A stretch of DNA of 64,000 nucleotides from a virus: positions 1-64,000 of IMG/VR virus record IMGVR_UViG_3300034418_005508, one strand, 5' to 3'. Below the pieces are notes generated by a model that was given only the letters and a program-made list of their open reading frames with translations, was not told the DNA's origin and searched no databases. This document shows positions 47,837 through 56,369 of the stretch, one piece after another; within the stretch, counting starts at the first letter, position 1, and each line of letters opens with the position of its first letter. The position numbers and the translations under genes are program-made.

Positions 47837-48295
47837 TTAGCAGCCGCAAGCACAACGCTCTTGGCAAAATTCTTTTGCTTTGCGATACATGTCGTTAGCG
47901 TCGGTTTGTCTACCGTTTGTTGCAGCAAAGACAGCAGCTTGTAGCAGGAGATAAATCTTCTCCGCAAGCTTGAGATCTTCCTTGCACTTATCGCACTTAC
48001 ATGTGCAATGTATTGCGTCATGCACCAGCTTAGCGATGCAGCACTGTATGTCGGCTGTACCTACTGAGTACTCAACTGTTTTATTACCTCTACCATCGTC
48101 TATGGTTGTCTTCAATACCCCGCTTGAGTTCATAGTAAGCGCAGTAACAACCTTACCCTTCTTGGTGCGGGCTCTCTGAGAGACGGTGTCTCCGGTGAAT
48201 AGGTTTTCTACAGTTACGGTGTAGTTAGTTCCCCTAGCTGCTCCAGGAGATGCTACCAAAACTCTTTTGCCTGAGTATACAGATCTTGTTGCCAT
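47837..48295 (-). CDS. Cys-rich structural protein, 152 aa
   Basis: A basic N-terminal beta half (SGKRVLVASPGAARGTNYTV) is joined to a Cys-rich helical half with CC, CTCKCDKC, C...C and a final CACGC, at least nine Cys. Order and spacing (CC...CxCxCxxC...KIYLLLQAA...CxxxCxCGC) match a family I associate with small marine-phage structural proteins. The Cys pattern suggests a zinc- or disulfide-stabilised domain. It lies between the 384-aa protein and the giant tail protein, directly after a hairpin. Function unknown, probably a tail-hub or linker part. Confidence 0.65.
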   Translation of the reverse strand: MATRSVYSGKRVLVASPGAARGTNYTVTVENLFTGDTVSQRARTKKGKVVTALTMNSSGVLKTTIDDGRGNKTVEYSVGTADIQCCIAKLVHDAIHCTCKCDKCKEDLKLAEKIYLLLQAAVFAATNGRQTDANDMYRKAKEFCQERCACGC

Positions 48296-48311
48296 GATGA
48301 TAAGTAATAAA

Positions 48312-48334
48312 GGGGGACACCCTATGTGCCCCCC
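48312..48334 (-). terminator. Rho-independent-type hairpin after the 384-aa gene
   Basis: On the minus strand GGGGGGCAC, loop ATAGG and GTGTCCCCC form a 9-bp stem (one G-U pair) followed by TTTATTACTT. It starts 8 bases after the stop at 48343. Genes downstream face the same way, so it probably lets only part of transcription through or protects the upstream message's 3' end. Confidence 0.8.
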
Positions 48335-48342
48335 ATATTAGA

Positions 48343-49497
48343 TTAGCTCCAAACGAAACGCTTCGCAGTACGAACAGTAACTTGGAACAAAGTGTCAATT
48401 ACTGAGTTAGAGCCGTCAGCAAGGAGTGCCGTGCCAGACGAACCTACGTAGATACGAACACTGTTTGTCTGACCTGCAGGAGCAATTCCTGCACCAACTG
48501 GCCAGTTAGGAGTGTTGTAGTTGATGTCGATGACATCGTATGCAAAACCAGACTGAGTAAACGTAGTCTGATCAGTTGGGAAGTACATACGGTTGAAGTT
48601 TCCGTACTTACCTCTAGTACCCTTCTCATCAGAGATAGCCTGCCAGTCGTTACCAGCACCAATAACCAAGTTAGCCTTGGTGTTAGTCAAAGTGCTGTCT
48701 ACTGCACCAGTGTCGCTGAGGGTGATCATAATGTCAAGATCAACACCAGCATGGCGAGCAGTGTAGGTGTCACCAGACGTAGTAGTCGTAGTAACATTAA
48801 TCAACTTGCTCAAAATGCCGTGAGCATCAACTTTTTCCTCAAGCTTAGCACAGAAGCCAGCAAGGTTATCAGTAGCCAACTCAGAGTTCAGCACCTCAAT
48901 GTTGAAGACCTTGTGGTTTGTGGTATTGAAAGCTGCGAGTGGGAACTCTTTGCTTTCACCACTCAAGTCAGTCATCGTCAGGTCCTCGTTGTTTACGAAG
49001 TACTCGTAAGCAGTAGGGGTAGTTCTGATGACAAACTTGACCAGTCTGTCTTTACTAGTAGCCATTGTGTTGTCAGTGATGGTGTGCTTAGCACCTACAG
49101 AAGCAGTGTGGGGCGTGTATTGAATGCTCTTGATGTTAGCCGTAGGGATAACAGGAGTAGCAATTGGGTTTCCGCTAGGCATACCCTGAGCAAACTGCAA
49201 GTGGCTGTAGTGCCATGCTGGATTGACCGAAGTCAGAGCACTCACCTCAGTCACTACGAGTTCGTCAGCCACTTGGATACCGTCAGCAGGGTCATCTGCA
49301 TCTGTACCAACAATGTTCACGTTAGTAGTAGAGTACAACTGATTTGCAGTAATCCAAGCTTGTCCGTATGAATCCCAAATACCACACTCGTGGTTGGCAG
49401 CGGTAGTGCTACCTACAATAGATCCGAAATTGGTGGTCGCGCCCGGGATGAGCTGACCATCGTTGCAGATAAAAGTCTGCGAAAGATTAGAAGCCAT
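48343..49497 (-). CDS. Probable abundant virion protein, 384 aa
   Basis: A 384-aa protein, acidic and Thr/Ser/Asn/Val-rich, with no enzymatic motif. Many strand-like stretches (FVIRTTPTAYEYFVNNEDLT, SGFAYDVIDINYNTPNWPVG) and a conserved-looking YGNFNRMYFPTDQTTF suggest an all-beta structural protein. Codon choice is strikingly uniform, as in the MCP gene, and a strong hairpin follows, both signs of high expression. Its place after a ring protein, before the tail proteins, suggests an auxiliary capsid, head-fibre or tail-tube protein. It starts behind an A/T-rich leader without Shine-Dalgarno. Confidence 0.7.
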   Translation of the reverse strand: MASNLSQTFICNDGQLIPGATTNFGSIVGSTTAANHECGIWDSYGQAWITANQLYSTTNVNIVGTDADDPADGIQVADELVVTEVSALTSVNPAWHYSHLQFAQGMPSGNPIATPVIPTANIKSIQYTPHTASVGAKHTITDNTMATSKDRLVKFVIRTTPTAYEYFVNNEDLTMTDLSGESKEFPLAAFNTTNHKVFNIEVLNSELATDNLAGFCAKLEEKVDAHGILSKLINVTTTTTSGDTYTARHAGVDLDIMITLSDTGAVDSTLTNTKANLVIGAGNDWQAISDEKGTRGKYGNFNRMYFPTDQTTFTQSGFAYDVIDINYNTPNWPVGAGIAPAGQTNSVRIYVGSSGTALLADGSNSVIDTLFQVTVRTAKRFVWS

Positions 49498-49528
49498 GGT
49501 AATAAAGTTTTATGGCGTTCAACAAAAA

Positions 49529-50767
49529 TTACTCGCTCTCCAGGACCTCCCCAGATTGCGTTTGATATCTTGGAGACTCGAATGACTCCAGGATGCTTTT
49601 AACTGTCATCTCCACAATCTCGTGATGAGTGTGCTCTGCCAGCTCGCAGCCTATGCCCTCAGCTAAGTTGACATTTACAGGTCTGCGTAAATACTTTATA
49701 GTTACGTTGAGAGGTATCGTATGTACGTCAGAGTACAAATCTACGAAATTTTCTTGCATCGTGTACATGATGTTGTCCGTTTTTGCAGTGTTAAACGGAT
49801 CGTCAAGCAATGCAAATATGTCATCGTGTTGGACTGCCTTACAAAGTTGCCTGCTTATCTTAGTGTGGTTTTGACTTAGGTCAGCTTTTCTATTTACTTT
49901 GTATGACACTTCAGGGGATTCAAAGATTTTTCTCTCTATTCCACCGTCCTTTAGTGGTGCATATGCAGGTGCGTACTTTATCAACCCATATATACCATCA
50001 TATATCCCATCTGTAGAGTTCTGAACTTGGTGTGGCTTTGCCAACCCACTCCCGTCAGAAAGTTTTCTTACTGGGTAGCTTAGGTATATTTCGTTACCAT
50101 CTGCGTGGGGAGAGTCTGAAGTTATAGAGCTGGAGAACATGTCAGCCAAACCATCTTGGTAAGATCTTCCAGGCACATAGCCTTCAGCCCACATCAGTGG
50201 ATTTAACAGTTCCTCTAAGCTAGTTCTGCTTCCAATCGTGCTCCATATAACTTCTAACTCCCCAAAAACGTTAGCTACTGATACTTCTCGTATTACATTG
50301 CCTGGTTTTCCAGAGTCTATGGGTATTCTTAGAAACCTATCTGTTGTAGCTATCTCTTCAAACCGTACAGGCTTATTACAGTTTACTGCAAGTGTGCTCT
50401 TTATGTTGATGAGGTACATGTAATCTACAGGAAGCTTGAATCTCTCCAAGTTTATAATCTTATTTCCTGTAGCTGAGTAAACTGCCCCGAAATAACTACC
50501 CGAGCCTATTGCTTCTGATCCACCTTTTATGTTCAAAGGTGTAGAATAGTCTTCAAGTAGCGTTCTGAGGTCGTCTATCCTCTTCTGAGATTGCTCAAAC
50601 CCTTTTCCTTTGGGATTGGACATGGGATTGTAGCGCTGATTGATGAATCTGCGTACGGCCATGTTGATTTCATGGTCAATCTCTTCAGGTAAGAGATTGT
50701 CAACCTGGAAAGATGCGACTTTTTGCACCCCCAGGTTGACAGCTATATGCATCTCTTGTATTGTCAC
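49529..50767 (-). CDS. Ring/collar protein, 412 aa (GTG start)
   Basis: The N-terminus MTIQEMHIAVNLGVQKVASF, then LLPEEIDHEINMAVRRFINQ, is typical of a crAss-like ring protein: helices that bind below the portal. A charged helix (FEQSQKRIDDLRTLLEDY) and mixed domains follow; the C-terminus is acidic (VEMTVKSILESFESPRYQ). The start is a GTG at 50765-50767 that overlaps the previous stop as GTGA; an ATG five codons later is an alternative. Genes around it fit the head-to-tail connector region. Confidence 0.72.
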   Translation of the reverse strand: MTIQEMHIAVNLGVQKVASFQVDNLLPEEIDHEINMAVRRFINQRYNPMSNPKGKGFEQSQKRIDDLRTLLEDYSTPLNIKGGSEAIGSGSYFGAVYSATGNKIINLERFKLPVDYMYLINIKSTLAVNCNKPVRFEEIATTDRFLRIPIDSGKPGNVIREVSVANVFGELEVIWSTIGSRTSLEELLNPLMWAEGYVPGRSYQDGLADMFSSSITSDSPHADGNEIYLSYPVRKLSDGSGLAKPHQVQNSTDGIYDGIYGLIKYAPAYAPLKDGGIERKIFESPEVSYKVNRKADLSQNHTKISRQLCKAVQHDDIFALLDDPFNTAKTDNIMYTMQENFVDLYSDVHTIPLNVTIKYLRRPVNVNLAEGIGCELAEHTHHEIVEMTVKSILESFESPRYQTQSGEVLESE

Positions 50768-51570
50768 GCTATTGTCTTCAGTTGAGCTCTCATAGCGTTA
50801 ACCGCTCCTGAGTTCTTCTTGTTTTTAAAGTAAACTATGGCGTCGGTTTGGTTCTCTCCAATGGTCTCGTCCCCGTATATGTACTGGTTTCCGATTTTAC
50901 GCAAGACATCCTTGCTAACCATCTCTTCAATCTCTGCCTTAAGGTCGAGATCTTTGTCAGTTGCAAACTTCAAGAACTTGGCTGGGTTGTTTCCTTTGAG
51001 TTCGTACAGTTTGTTTTCAATTTCCAAGTCAGTTAGCTTCTCTGGATTAGATCCGTCGCTAAGTAGTCTTACAAGTCTTCTCATTTTGTCAACATCTGTT
51101 GAGCACTTGATGAACTCTTTGTCTGCTTCCTTGCTAACTTTTACTTTTGCGTTCTTCTTAAGAAGATCTCGTTCAGGATCGTAGATATAGAACTTTTTTA
51201 CTGGGTCTTTCTCCATATGTTCTTGACTATCTGCTACCTGTCTATGCTTCTTGCACCACTGAAAGGTGATGTAGTCCATTACGTTGTGCGGGTGACCTGT
51301 CTCATCTACTGTAATGTCCAACTCCTTACCTTCAAATGGTACCTTCAGTGCCATACTGGCCCAAAAGTCTTTTTCAAGCCTTGGCCAGGCTTCGTGTGTT
51401 GGGGGCACGTCGAGTATTCCTGTCAACAACCTGTGTGCTTCATCTCCTTCTACTCCTCTAAGAGGTTGTCTTCCAACGTAGATGGAGCCAATCGTAATTT
51501 TTGCCCCAGCTCTGATCTCTTTTGGGAGATGGTTGAGGACTTCTTTGCGTCTGATTATAACTTTTTTCAT
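50764..51570 (-). CDS. Conserved late protein after MCP, 268 aa
   Basis: A charged 268-aa protein: basic start (MKKVIIRRKEVLNHLPKEIR), a beta-containing first half with GSIYVGRQPLRGVEG, and a Lys/Glu-rich helical C-terminal half (DKEFIKCSTDVDKMRRLVRL). No catalytic motif. It directly follows the capsid gene behind an 89-base gap with a hairpin and is followed by the ring gene with a GTGA overlap. Position suggests a head-completion or auxiliary capsid role; I cannot name its family. Confidence 0.6.
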   Translation of the reverse strand: MKKVIIRRKEVLNHLPKEIRAGAKITIGSIYVGRQPLRGVEGDEAHRLLTGILDVPPTHEAWPRLEKDFWASMALKVPFEGKELDITVDETGHPHNVMDYITFQWCKKHRQVADSQEHMEKDPVKKFYIYDPERDLLKKNAKVKVSKEADKEFIKCSTDVDKMRRLVRLLSDGSNPEKLTDLEIENKLYELKGNNPAKFLKFATDKDLDLKAEIEEMVSKDVLRKIGNQYIYGDETIGENQTDAIVYFKNKKNSGAVNAMRAQLKTIA

Positions 51571-51603
51571 GTTCTTTTGAGTTAAGAATAAACTAGTCCT
51601 GGC

Positions 51604-51645
51604 TGCAAATCGGGGAGAGCCGACATTTCAGCTCCCCCCTTTGCA
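51604..51645 (-). terminator. Hairpin after the major capsid protein gene
   Basis: An inner stem GGGG-GAGC/GCTC-(T)-CCCC at 51612-51638 with a 10-base loop is extended by an outer stem TTTGCA/TGCAAA at 51604-51645. It lies 15 bases after the MCP stop (51660) in the longest gap of the head module. T run on the exit side is short, so it may act as an attenuator or as a 3'-end stabiliser of the abundant MCP message. Confidence 0.7.
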
Positions 51646-51659
51646 AACCAAACACCAAA

Positions 51660-53108
51660 TTACGATGCAGTGCAAGTCAAGTCGAGCGAAGTATCGAATC
51701 TGCGGAGCAGGATACCAGCTGTCTTCAACATGTGCACAGAAGCACCGTCTATATCTGAAGCTCGCGTGTCGGTTTCAGTGAAGCCCTTAGGCACAACTGA
51801 ACCTGCAACACACCAGCGGAGCATTTCGCGTCCCTTCTTGTTCAACATCTGGAGGTTGTTCTCCCCGTCATAAGATGACTGGTCAACAAACACCATTCTG
51901 TATGACTCAAGCGGCAATCCAGACTCAGGGTGCTTCTGAGAAGCCTGAGCAACAGGGCCGTGATCGAACAATGGGACCTTAACCACGTTCACCGTGTGAC
52001 CATCGACGTGGTCGTACGAGGTGAAGTAACCAGTGATACCCAAGCTACGACCGCTACCAGTGATAAACTTAGACTCAGTAGTTCTGAGGTAAGAGTTTGT
52101 AGTAGTACCGACACCGCTAGAGCTAACACCGTTAGCGTAGTAGCTGCGGAGAGCCTTGTCGAACTCACGTGCACCACCAATACCGGTGTACAAAGTCACC
52201 TGCTTGTCGGTAGCATCCGTCATGCCGTAGAACAAGTCACCAATCGTGTCCTCCAACTTCTTCTGCGTGAGAGTAGAGTAGGTGTCCTTATTGATGATCT
52301 GCTCGAACAAACCAGGACCAGATATAACTGGTTGGCCATTCTCGTCCAACATTCTGTTAGATCCTTTGTCATCATAAGTCTTGTTTCCGTACCAGTAGTA
52401 CATCTCACACTCTTCCTTAAACTTGAGCATGTGACGGTACTCCTCGTAGTCCATCCACAACTTCGTAGAAGAACCTTCCTTAGTTGGGAGGTTGAACTCT
52501 GCTACGTAGTCTTTAGCGTTACCAGAGAAGTGGTAAGACTTACGCACAGTACCAATCTTAGAACGGACCAACCCGGGAGCTGTCCAGTTAGAAGCGTTAC
52601 CGCGTGAGAAGTCAATACCAACGTTAGCAAACAACATGCCCCAAAGAGCACCTGCTGCACGGTCCTCTGAAGGAATAGCTGTAACGTCTGGAGAAACGAT
52701 TTGGAGTTCATACTCGTAACCGTTACCAACTGATCTAGGTTCGCTCATAATCCGAGCCAACACACCAGTCTGTGAGACCAAAGTGTATGGGAAAATGAAC
52801 CACTTGTCAGGGAAGGTCAATCTGAAGGGTGCACCTCCAGTTCCGTCTCCTGTGTTAGCGACAACTGGGCGAACGTTAACTTCATGGGTCTTGACACGAT
52901 ACTCAAATTCAAATCTATTGATTGACTTCGTGTTACCAACCCCTTCAGTCAAGAAGGAAAGAGGAAACTTCTTTTCTTCACGTCCGGCCAAGTGCGTAAT
53001 GATGGGAGAGAGCTCTTCGGGCTTCTCCATCAAAGCATTAACCAACGAGTTTGTGTCGGTCATCTGCTGGTCATTGTAGTACGTTTTAAGTACCTGCATC
53101 AAAGCCAT
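51660..53108 (-). CDS. Major capsid protein, crAss-like HK97 fold, 482 aa
   Basis: Length (482 aa), position directly after the scaffold gene and text such as FPLSFLTEGVGNTKSINRFE and RFEFEYRVKTHEVNVRPVV near the N-terminus fit the crAss-like major capsid protein, which has an HK97 fold with insertions. The N-terminal ~50 residues are helical and could be the scaffold-contacting arm. The later region has strands and a conserved-looking GIGGAREFDKALRSYYANG. Codon usage is markedly uniform, in line with a highly expressed gene. It is followed by a hairpin. Its A/T-rich leader (TAAAATAAACAATCATG) has no Shine-Dalgarno. Packed into icosahedral capsids with the help of GroES-type chaperonin cofactor, by analogy. 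Confidence 0.85.
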   Translation of the reverse strand: MALMQVLKTYYNDQQMTDTNSLVNALMEKPEELSPIITHLAGREEKKFPLSFLTEGVGNTKSINRFEFEYRVKTHEVNVRPVVANTGDGTGGAPFRLTFPDKWFIFPYTLVSQTGVLARIMSEPRSVGNGYEYELQIVSPDVTAIPSEDRAAGALWGMLFANVGIDFSRGNASNWTAPGLVRSKIGTVRKSYHFSGNAKDYVAEFNLPTKEGSSTKLWMDYEEYRHMLKFKEECEMYYWYGNKTYDDKGSNRMLDENGQPVISGPGLFEQIINKDTYSTLTQKKLEDTIGDLFYGMTDATDKQVTLYTGIGGAREFDKALRSYYANGVSSSGVGTTTNSYLRTTESKFITGSGRSLGITGYFTSYDHVDGHTVNVVKVPLFDHGPVAQASQKHPESGLPLESYRMVFVDQSSYDGENNLQMLNKKGREMLRWCVAGSVVPKGFTETDTRASDIDGASVHMLKTAGILLRRFDTSLDLTCTAS

Positions 53109-53133
53109 GATTGTTTATTTTAAAAGGTTATGC

Positions 53134-54297
53134 TTAAAAAAGCGCGTTTATGTCCAGTTGATCTGGATCAAATGATGGTTGTCTACGCTGAGCTTTACGA
53201 GCACTCTTGACTCTCTCTTCGTTAGACTGGATACGTTCCCTGAGATTTCTGACACTCTGCGTGCGTGCTTTTGTGTCAATGATATCTCCGAGATCAAATC
53301 CGCTATACATGAGATAGTCTATTGCGAGCTTGATGTCGATGTTGGCATCAGCATAGTCTAGGTCTCTTTGAGTATTGCCTTCCTCGTCTACGGGAGCGGA
53401 GATGTAATCGAAGAAGTCTTGCTTATCTGAGTCTGGGATCACTATACCTGCAAACTCATTGTCTTCTGAGATGTAGTCTGCTACATCGCCCCAGAAGTTT
53501 TCTTGCACCTGCTCTTCGTACGCTTGCGCCTCAAGTTGCTCTTGGTACAAAGCTTCTCTCTGCTGCTCTTGCATTGCAGTAAGTTCTCCTTGTGCTATCA
53601 ATGCTTTGTTGTACAGCTTACCACCTTCTTCGAAATCGTTGAGCATCTCGAGGATAAACTCATCTTGGTGGCCCATTGCTTTGTAGTACTCACCAAGCAT
53701 AGCGCGTTGGAGAGTCACATCCTGTTCCCTAAGCTCGATACGGCTGTAGTCTGACTGTGGGTTGTTTGCAGCGTAGAACTCCTGTGGGTCTCCGCCAGCC
53801 AACACAAAGTCGAGGTGAGCTTGTATCTCTGGGTACTGGTCAAACAGATCTTGCAGCTGTGCTTCTGCAACTTCTTCAGACATATCTCTGACAAAGCTGG
53901 TGAGCCCCTCTACAGTATCGGCATACTCATTTTCTAATTCAAATCCGAGAATATCAGAGATCTTATCTGCGATGGGGAGATCGTCGTATTCGTCTTCGGT
54001 GAGTTCGTCTTCAAACTCTTCGTCGTCATCTTCCTCATCATCATATTCGTCCTCTTCGTCGTAGTCGTCTTCTACGGTGTCTTCATCGTCATCGTCATCG
54101 TCGTCTTCATCGACATAGTCTTCGAAGTCTTCGTCTCCATATTCTCTAGGGTCTTCGTCGATGATGTCATCATCGTCGTAGTATTCCTCAACGTCTTGAG
54201 GCTCCTGTTCGACTGTTTCCAGTCCTGGTGCGCCTTCCCCAACGACACTGTCGAAGGTAATGGCGCTAAAGTCTAGTTTGTTGTTTGGGTCTGACAT
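53134..54297 (-). CDS. Scaffold protein with very acidic N-terminus, 387 aa
   Basis: The gene lies between the 666-aa protein and the MCP, the usual place of a scaffold. Residues about 30-105 are almost entirely Asp/Glu with scattered Tyr (runs such as VDEDDDDDDDEDTVEDD); the rest is helical with charged and Gln-rich segments (QEQQREALYQEQLEAQAY), ending in a basic helix and the C-terminal LDINALF, the part likely to bind the capsid protein. This charge layout fits an assembly core protein that leaves or is digested before packaging. The coding DNA for the acidic tract is a low-complexity GAT/GAC/GAA region. Confidence 0.8.
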   Translation of the reverse strand: MSDPNNKLDFSAITFDSVVGEGAPGLETVEQEPQDVEEYYDDDDIIDEDPREYGDEDFEDYVDEDDDDDDDEDTVEDDYDEEDEYDDEEDDDEEFEDELTEDEYDDLPIADKISDILGFELENEYADTVEGLTSFVRDMSEEVAEAQLQDLFDQYPEIQAHLDFVLAGGDPQEFYAANNPQSDYSRIELREQDVTLQRAMLGEYYKAMGHQDEFILEMLNDFEEGGKLYNKALIAQGELTAMQEQQREALYQEQLEAQAYEEQVQENFWGDVADYISEDNEFAGIVIPDSDKQDFFDYISAPVDEEGNTQRDLDYADANIDIKLAIDYLMYSGFDLGDIIDTKARTQSVRNLRERIQSNEERVKSARKAQRRQPSFDPDQLDINALF

Positions 54298-54368
54298 TAC
54301 GCAAAAATATTAATGGGTTTGGTTTGTATTTCTGTAAAATTATTTTATACAGTTGCTATTATTATATA
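54298..54368. promoter_or_regulatory. A/T-rich gap with imperfect dyad before the scaffold gene
   Basis: The 71-base gap is very A/T-rich and holds an inverted repeat CTGTAAAAT/ATTTTATACAG at 54332-54352. Just before the scaffold ATG the minus strand reads TATTTTTGCGTA, which matches TAnnTTTG but lies too close to the start for a normal promoter. A similar TATATTTGCATA precedes the RNA polymerase ATG. It may be a promoter, operator or attenuator. Confidence 0.35.
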
Positions 54369-56369
54369 TCACTTGCGCTTTCTGCGCTTCTTTCGTCTAT
54401 CTATCATTCCTCCTCTTCTACGTAGTGACTTGAGCGAGTTAAGTCCAAACTCGTAAGCTTTCATATCTTCAAAAGATATGTAGCCTGGAGCGGATTTATC
54501 TAAGTTAATTGGTTGGGGTCCTCGTGATGCTCCTGCTCTAGATACCAAAGGTTCAGAGCTGCCTGGGAGTGAAATGTTTAGCCTTCCTTGATCAGCGTGT
54601 ACATCAAAGCTTTGTCGTATTCTTATAGGTTTCCCGCCCAGCGTTTCAAATACCTCAGTATTGAAGAGTTTATTTTTTGCCCGTTCTGGGAGTTTGTTTA
54701 TTGCTTTTTTAGCTCTATTAGGAAGTCTGTCCAAGAGTGGAGAGGTTGTTCCTTGTTGAAACGGTTGGAGATCCCAGTCATCAACCATATCTACTCTCAT
54801 ACCCTTATTCATTGGGGTTGTCTCTATTCTGTATCCACCCATCACACCATATAGGTCATCAGTGTATCCTACAGATACACCTTTATTTCCTTTAAGACTT
54901 GCTTTACCAGCTGCCAGGTGTTCCCCGAATGGTATCTTAGGTCCATGTTTCCATTCATCTGAGAGAGGTGCTGTCCATTTTCCTCGTGCAATCAAATCTT
55001 TCTTTACAGCTTTGGGTATCTGAATGTCTCCCACATTGGACGCTGCAAAGTCAAGTTGGTCAGGGTCTCTTAGCTTAACCTCTCGTCCGCTGACTCCGGA
55101 AGGTTTGTATGAACCATACCGTTGTTCTTTTCCAAGACTTAACCGAACTGCATCAATTCTGTTTTCAATTTGATCTCGTTGATTTTTTGGTATTCTATCA
55201 TACGGCACAATCGGATTTATGCCCCTGCCCCTGTGTGCCCGGAATACGTTTTCTACTTGTTTCTTCTTGCTGAATACACTTTGCAAAGTTTCTTTTGGGC
55301 CCAGAGACTTTTTACCGTACCCAAAAGGAACTTTAGAGTAGGTCAACCCAAATCTAGCGGGGGCTCTAAACAGTCCTAGGGCACCCTTTCCCGTCATAAA
55401 TGCACCTGCAGGATCAAATGCTATATCTGCTGCTACTGCTTTAGCCCCAGTTAGGCCTAGTGTTGTAGACGGGGAGTAGTTTTCTTGTTTTATACCTCTG
55501 GCTGCATCTGTGTAGGCAAACGGGTTTGTATTTATTTTCTTTCCTGTAGCAGCATTGAGGAGTGCGCCTGTAGTAACTCTACCCGGCCATGACATTGCAT
55601 CTGTAGCTACGTTTATCATGTTGTTGCCTGCAGTATTGATGTCTTCTCTTACCCCAGACTCAAACTTTTTTCGCTTAGACTTATCTGTCTTGGCGTAGTC
55701 TCCTACAATGCCTGACCCTGTTCTTTTAACAGCGTCTTCTACAGAGTCTAATCCTTTCCTGTCTTTCTTTGCTACTACCTCTGCTGTCCCTAACAAGACG
55801 GGCATTTGAGTGCCGTCTTCAAACGTCATGATTCTGGTGCCTGGAACTGTATTCTTATCCAGCTTGTGTTTTTCTGACCACGTCAAGGATACTTTTTGCT
55901 TCTCCTCTTTATTATCGTCCTTAGCCCCACCAGTCTGCATCTTTTTTACTTCTCCCCCTTTTTGATACGTAGCTGGGGTTTCTATCACGGTACCGTGATT
56001 TGGTCCCGTAGGCAAGTTGGTTATGCCGGGGGGTACATTCTCGTATGACTGTATCAGATGTCCCTGCTCATCTACTTTCTTAATGTTGATAGGTGCTTTC
56101 ATACCTATCGTATTGAACGGGGTATTAGGAGGGACGTCAGGGAAGACCATAGTTTGATTGAACTCCCCGGCTTTGTGGTAGGGCCTCAGCCCTTCTTTCT
56201 GTTGTTCAGGCGTTTCTGCAACCAGCGGCTTAGCCTGTTCTTGTTGCTGTCTATGTTCAGCCAACAAATCGGTACCCTGAGCGTAGGCCTTGTATACGTC
56301 AAGTATAGAGCCCTCCATACCGGATGCTCTAAACTCCTCTAGCAATCTCCTACGATCAGCGTTTGTCAT
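54369..56369 (-). CDS. Virion-type protein with MQTGG and GGMIDRR motifs, 666 aa
   Basis: A 666-aa protein between portal and scaffold. It begins MTNADRRRLLEEFRASGM followed by GSILDVYKAYAQG, a start I associate with large virion proteins of marine phages. Next come VPPNTPFNTIGMKAP, a Gly/Lys stretch KGGEVKKMQTGG (MQTGG at 144-148), and a basic-to-mixed region with hydrophobic patches (DAMSWPGRVTTGALLNAATG). The long C-terminal domain (RPNRAKKAINKLPERAKNKLF and similar) ends SLRRRGGMIDRRKKRRKRK. The mid and C-terminal domain resemble no enzyme I can name. Shared motifs tie it to the cargo proteins elsewhere in the window, so it may be packaged rather than structural. Confidence 0.7.
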   Translation of the reverse strand: MTNADRRRLLEEFRASGMEGSILDVYKAYAQGTDLLAEHRQQQEQAKPLVAETPEQQKEGLRPYHKAGEFNQTMVFPDVPPNTPFNTIGMKAPINIKKVDEQGHLIQSYENVPPGITNLPTGPNHGTVIETPATYQKGGEVKKMQTGGAKDDNKEEKQKVSLTWSEKHKLDKNTVPGTRIMTFEDGTQMPVLLGTAEVVAKKDRKGLDSVEDAVKRTGSGIVGDYAKTDKSKRKKFESGVREDINTAGNNMINVATDAMSWPGRVTTGALLNAATGKKINTNPFAYTDAARGIKQENYSPSTTLGLTGAKAVAADIAFDPAGAFMTGKGALGLFRAPARFGLTYSKVPFGYGKKSLGPKETLQSVFSKKKQVENVFRAHRGRGINPIVPYDRIPKNQRDQIENRIDAVRLSLGKEQRYGSYKPSGVSGREVKLRDPDQLDFAASNVGDIQIPKAVKKDLIARGKWTAPLSDEWKHGPKIPFGEHLAAGKASLKGNKGVSVGYTDDLYGVMGGYRIETTPMNKGMRVDMVDDWDLQPFQQGTTSPLLDRLPNRAKKAINKLPERAKNKLFNTEVFETLGGKPIRIRQSFDVHADQGRLNISLPGSSEPLVSRAGASRGPQPINLDKSAPGYISFEDMKAYEFGLNSLKSLRRRGGMIDRRKKRRKRK

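Noticed and set aside
48751-49371. A 206-codon plus-strand frame opposite the 384-aa gene
   Set aside because: Long only because the opposite gene uses a uniform codon set that leaves few antisense stops; composition is not protein-like.
51930-52607. A 225-codon plus-strand frame opposite the major capsid gene
   Set aside because: Same cause as above; the capsid gene is certain and no plus-strand genes occur nearby.
53980-54215. Short-period repeats resembling a tandem or CRISPR-like array
   Set aside because: It is the GAT/GAC/GAA-rich coding DNA for the acidic scaffold tract; no spacer-repeat structure.
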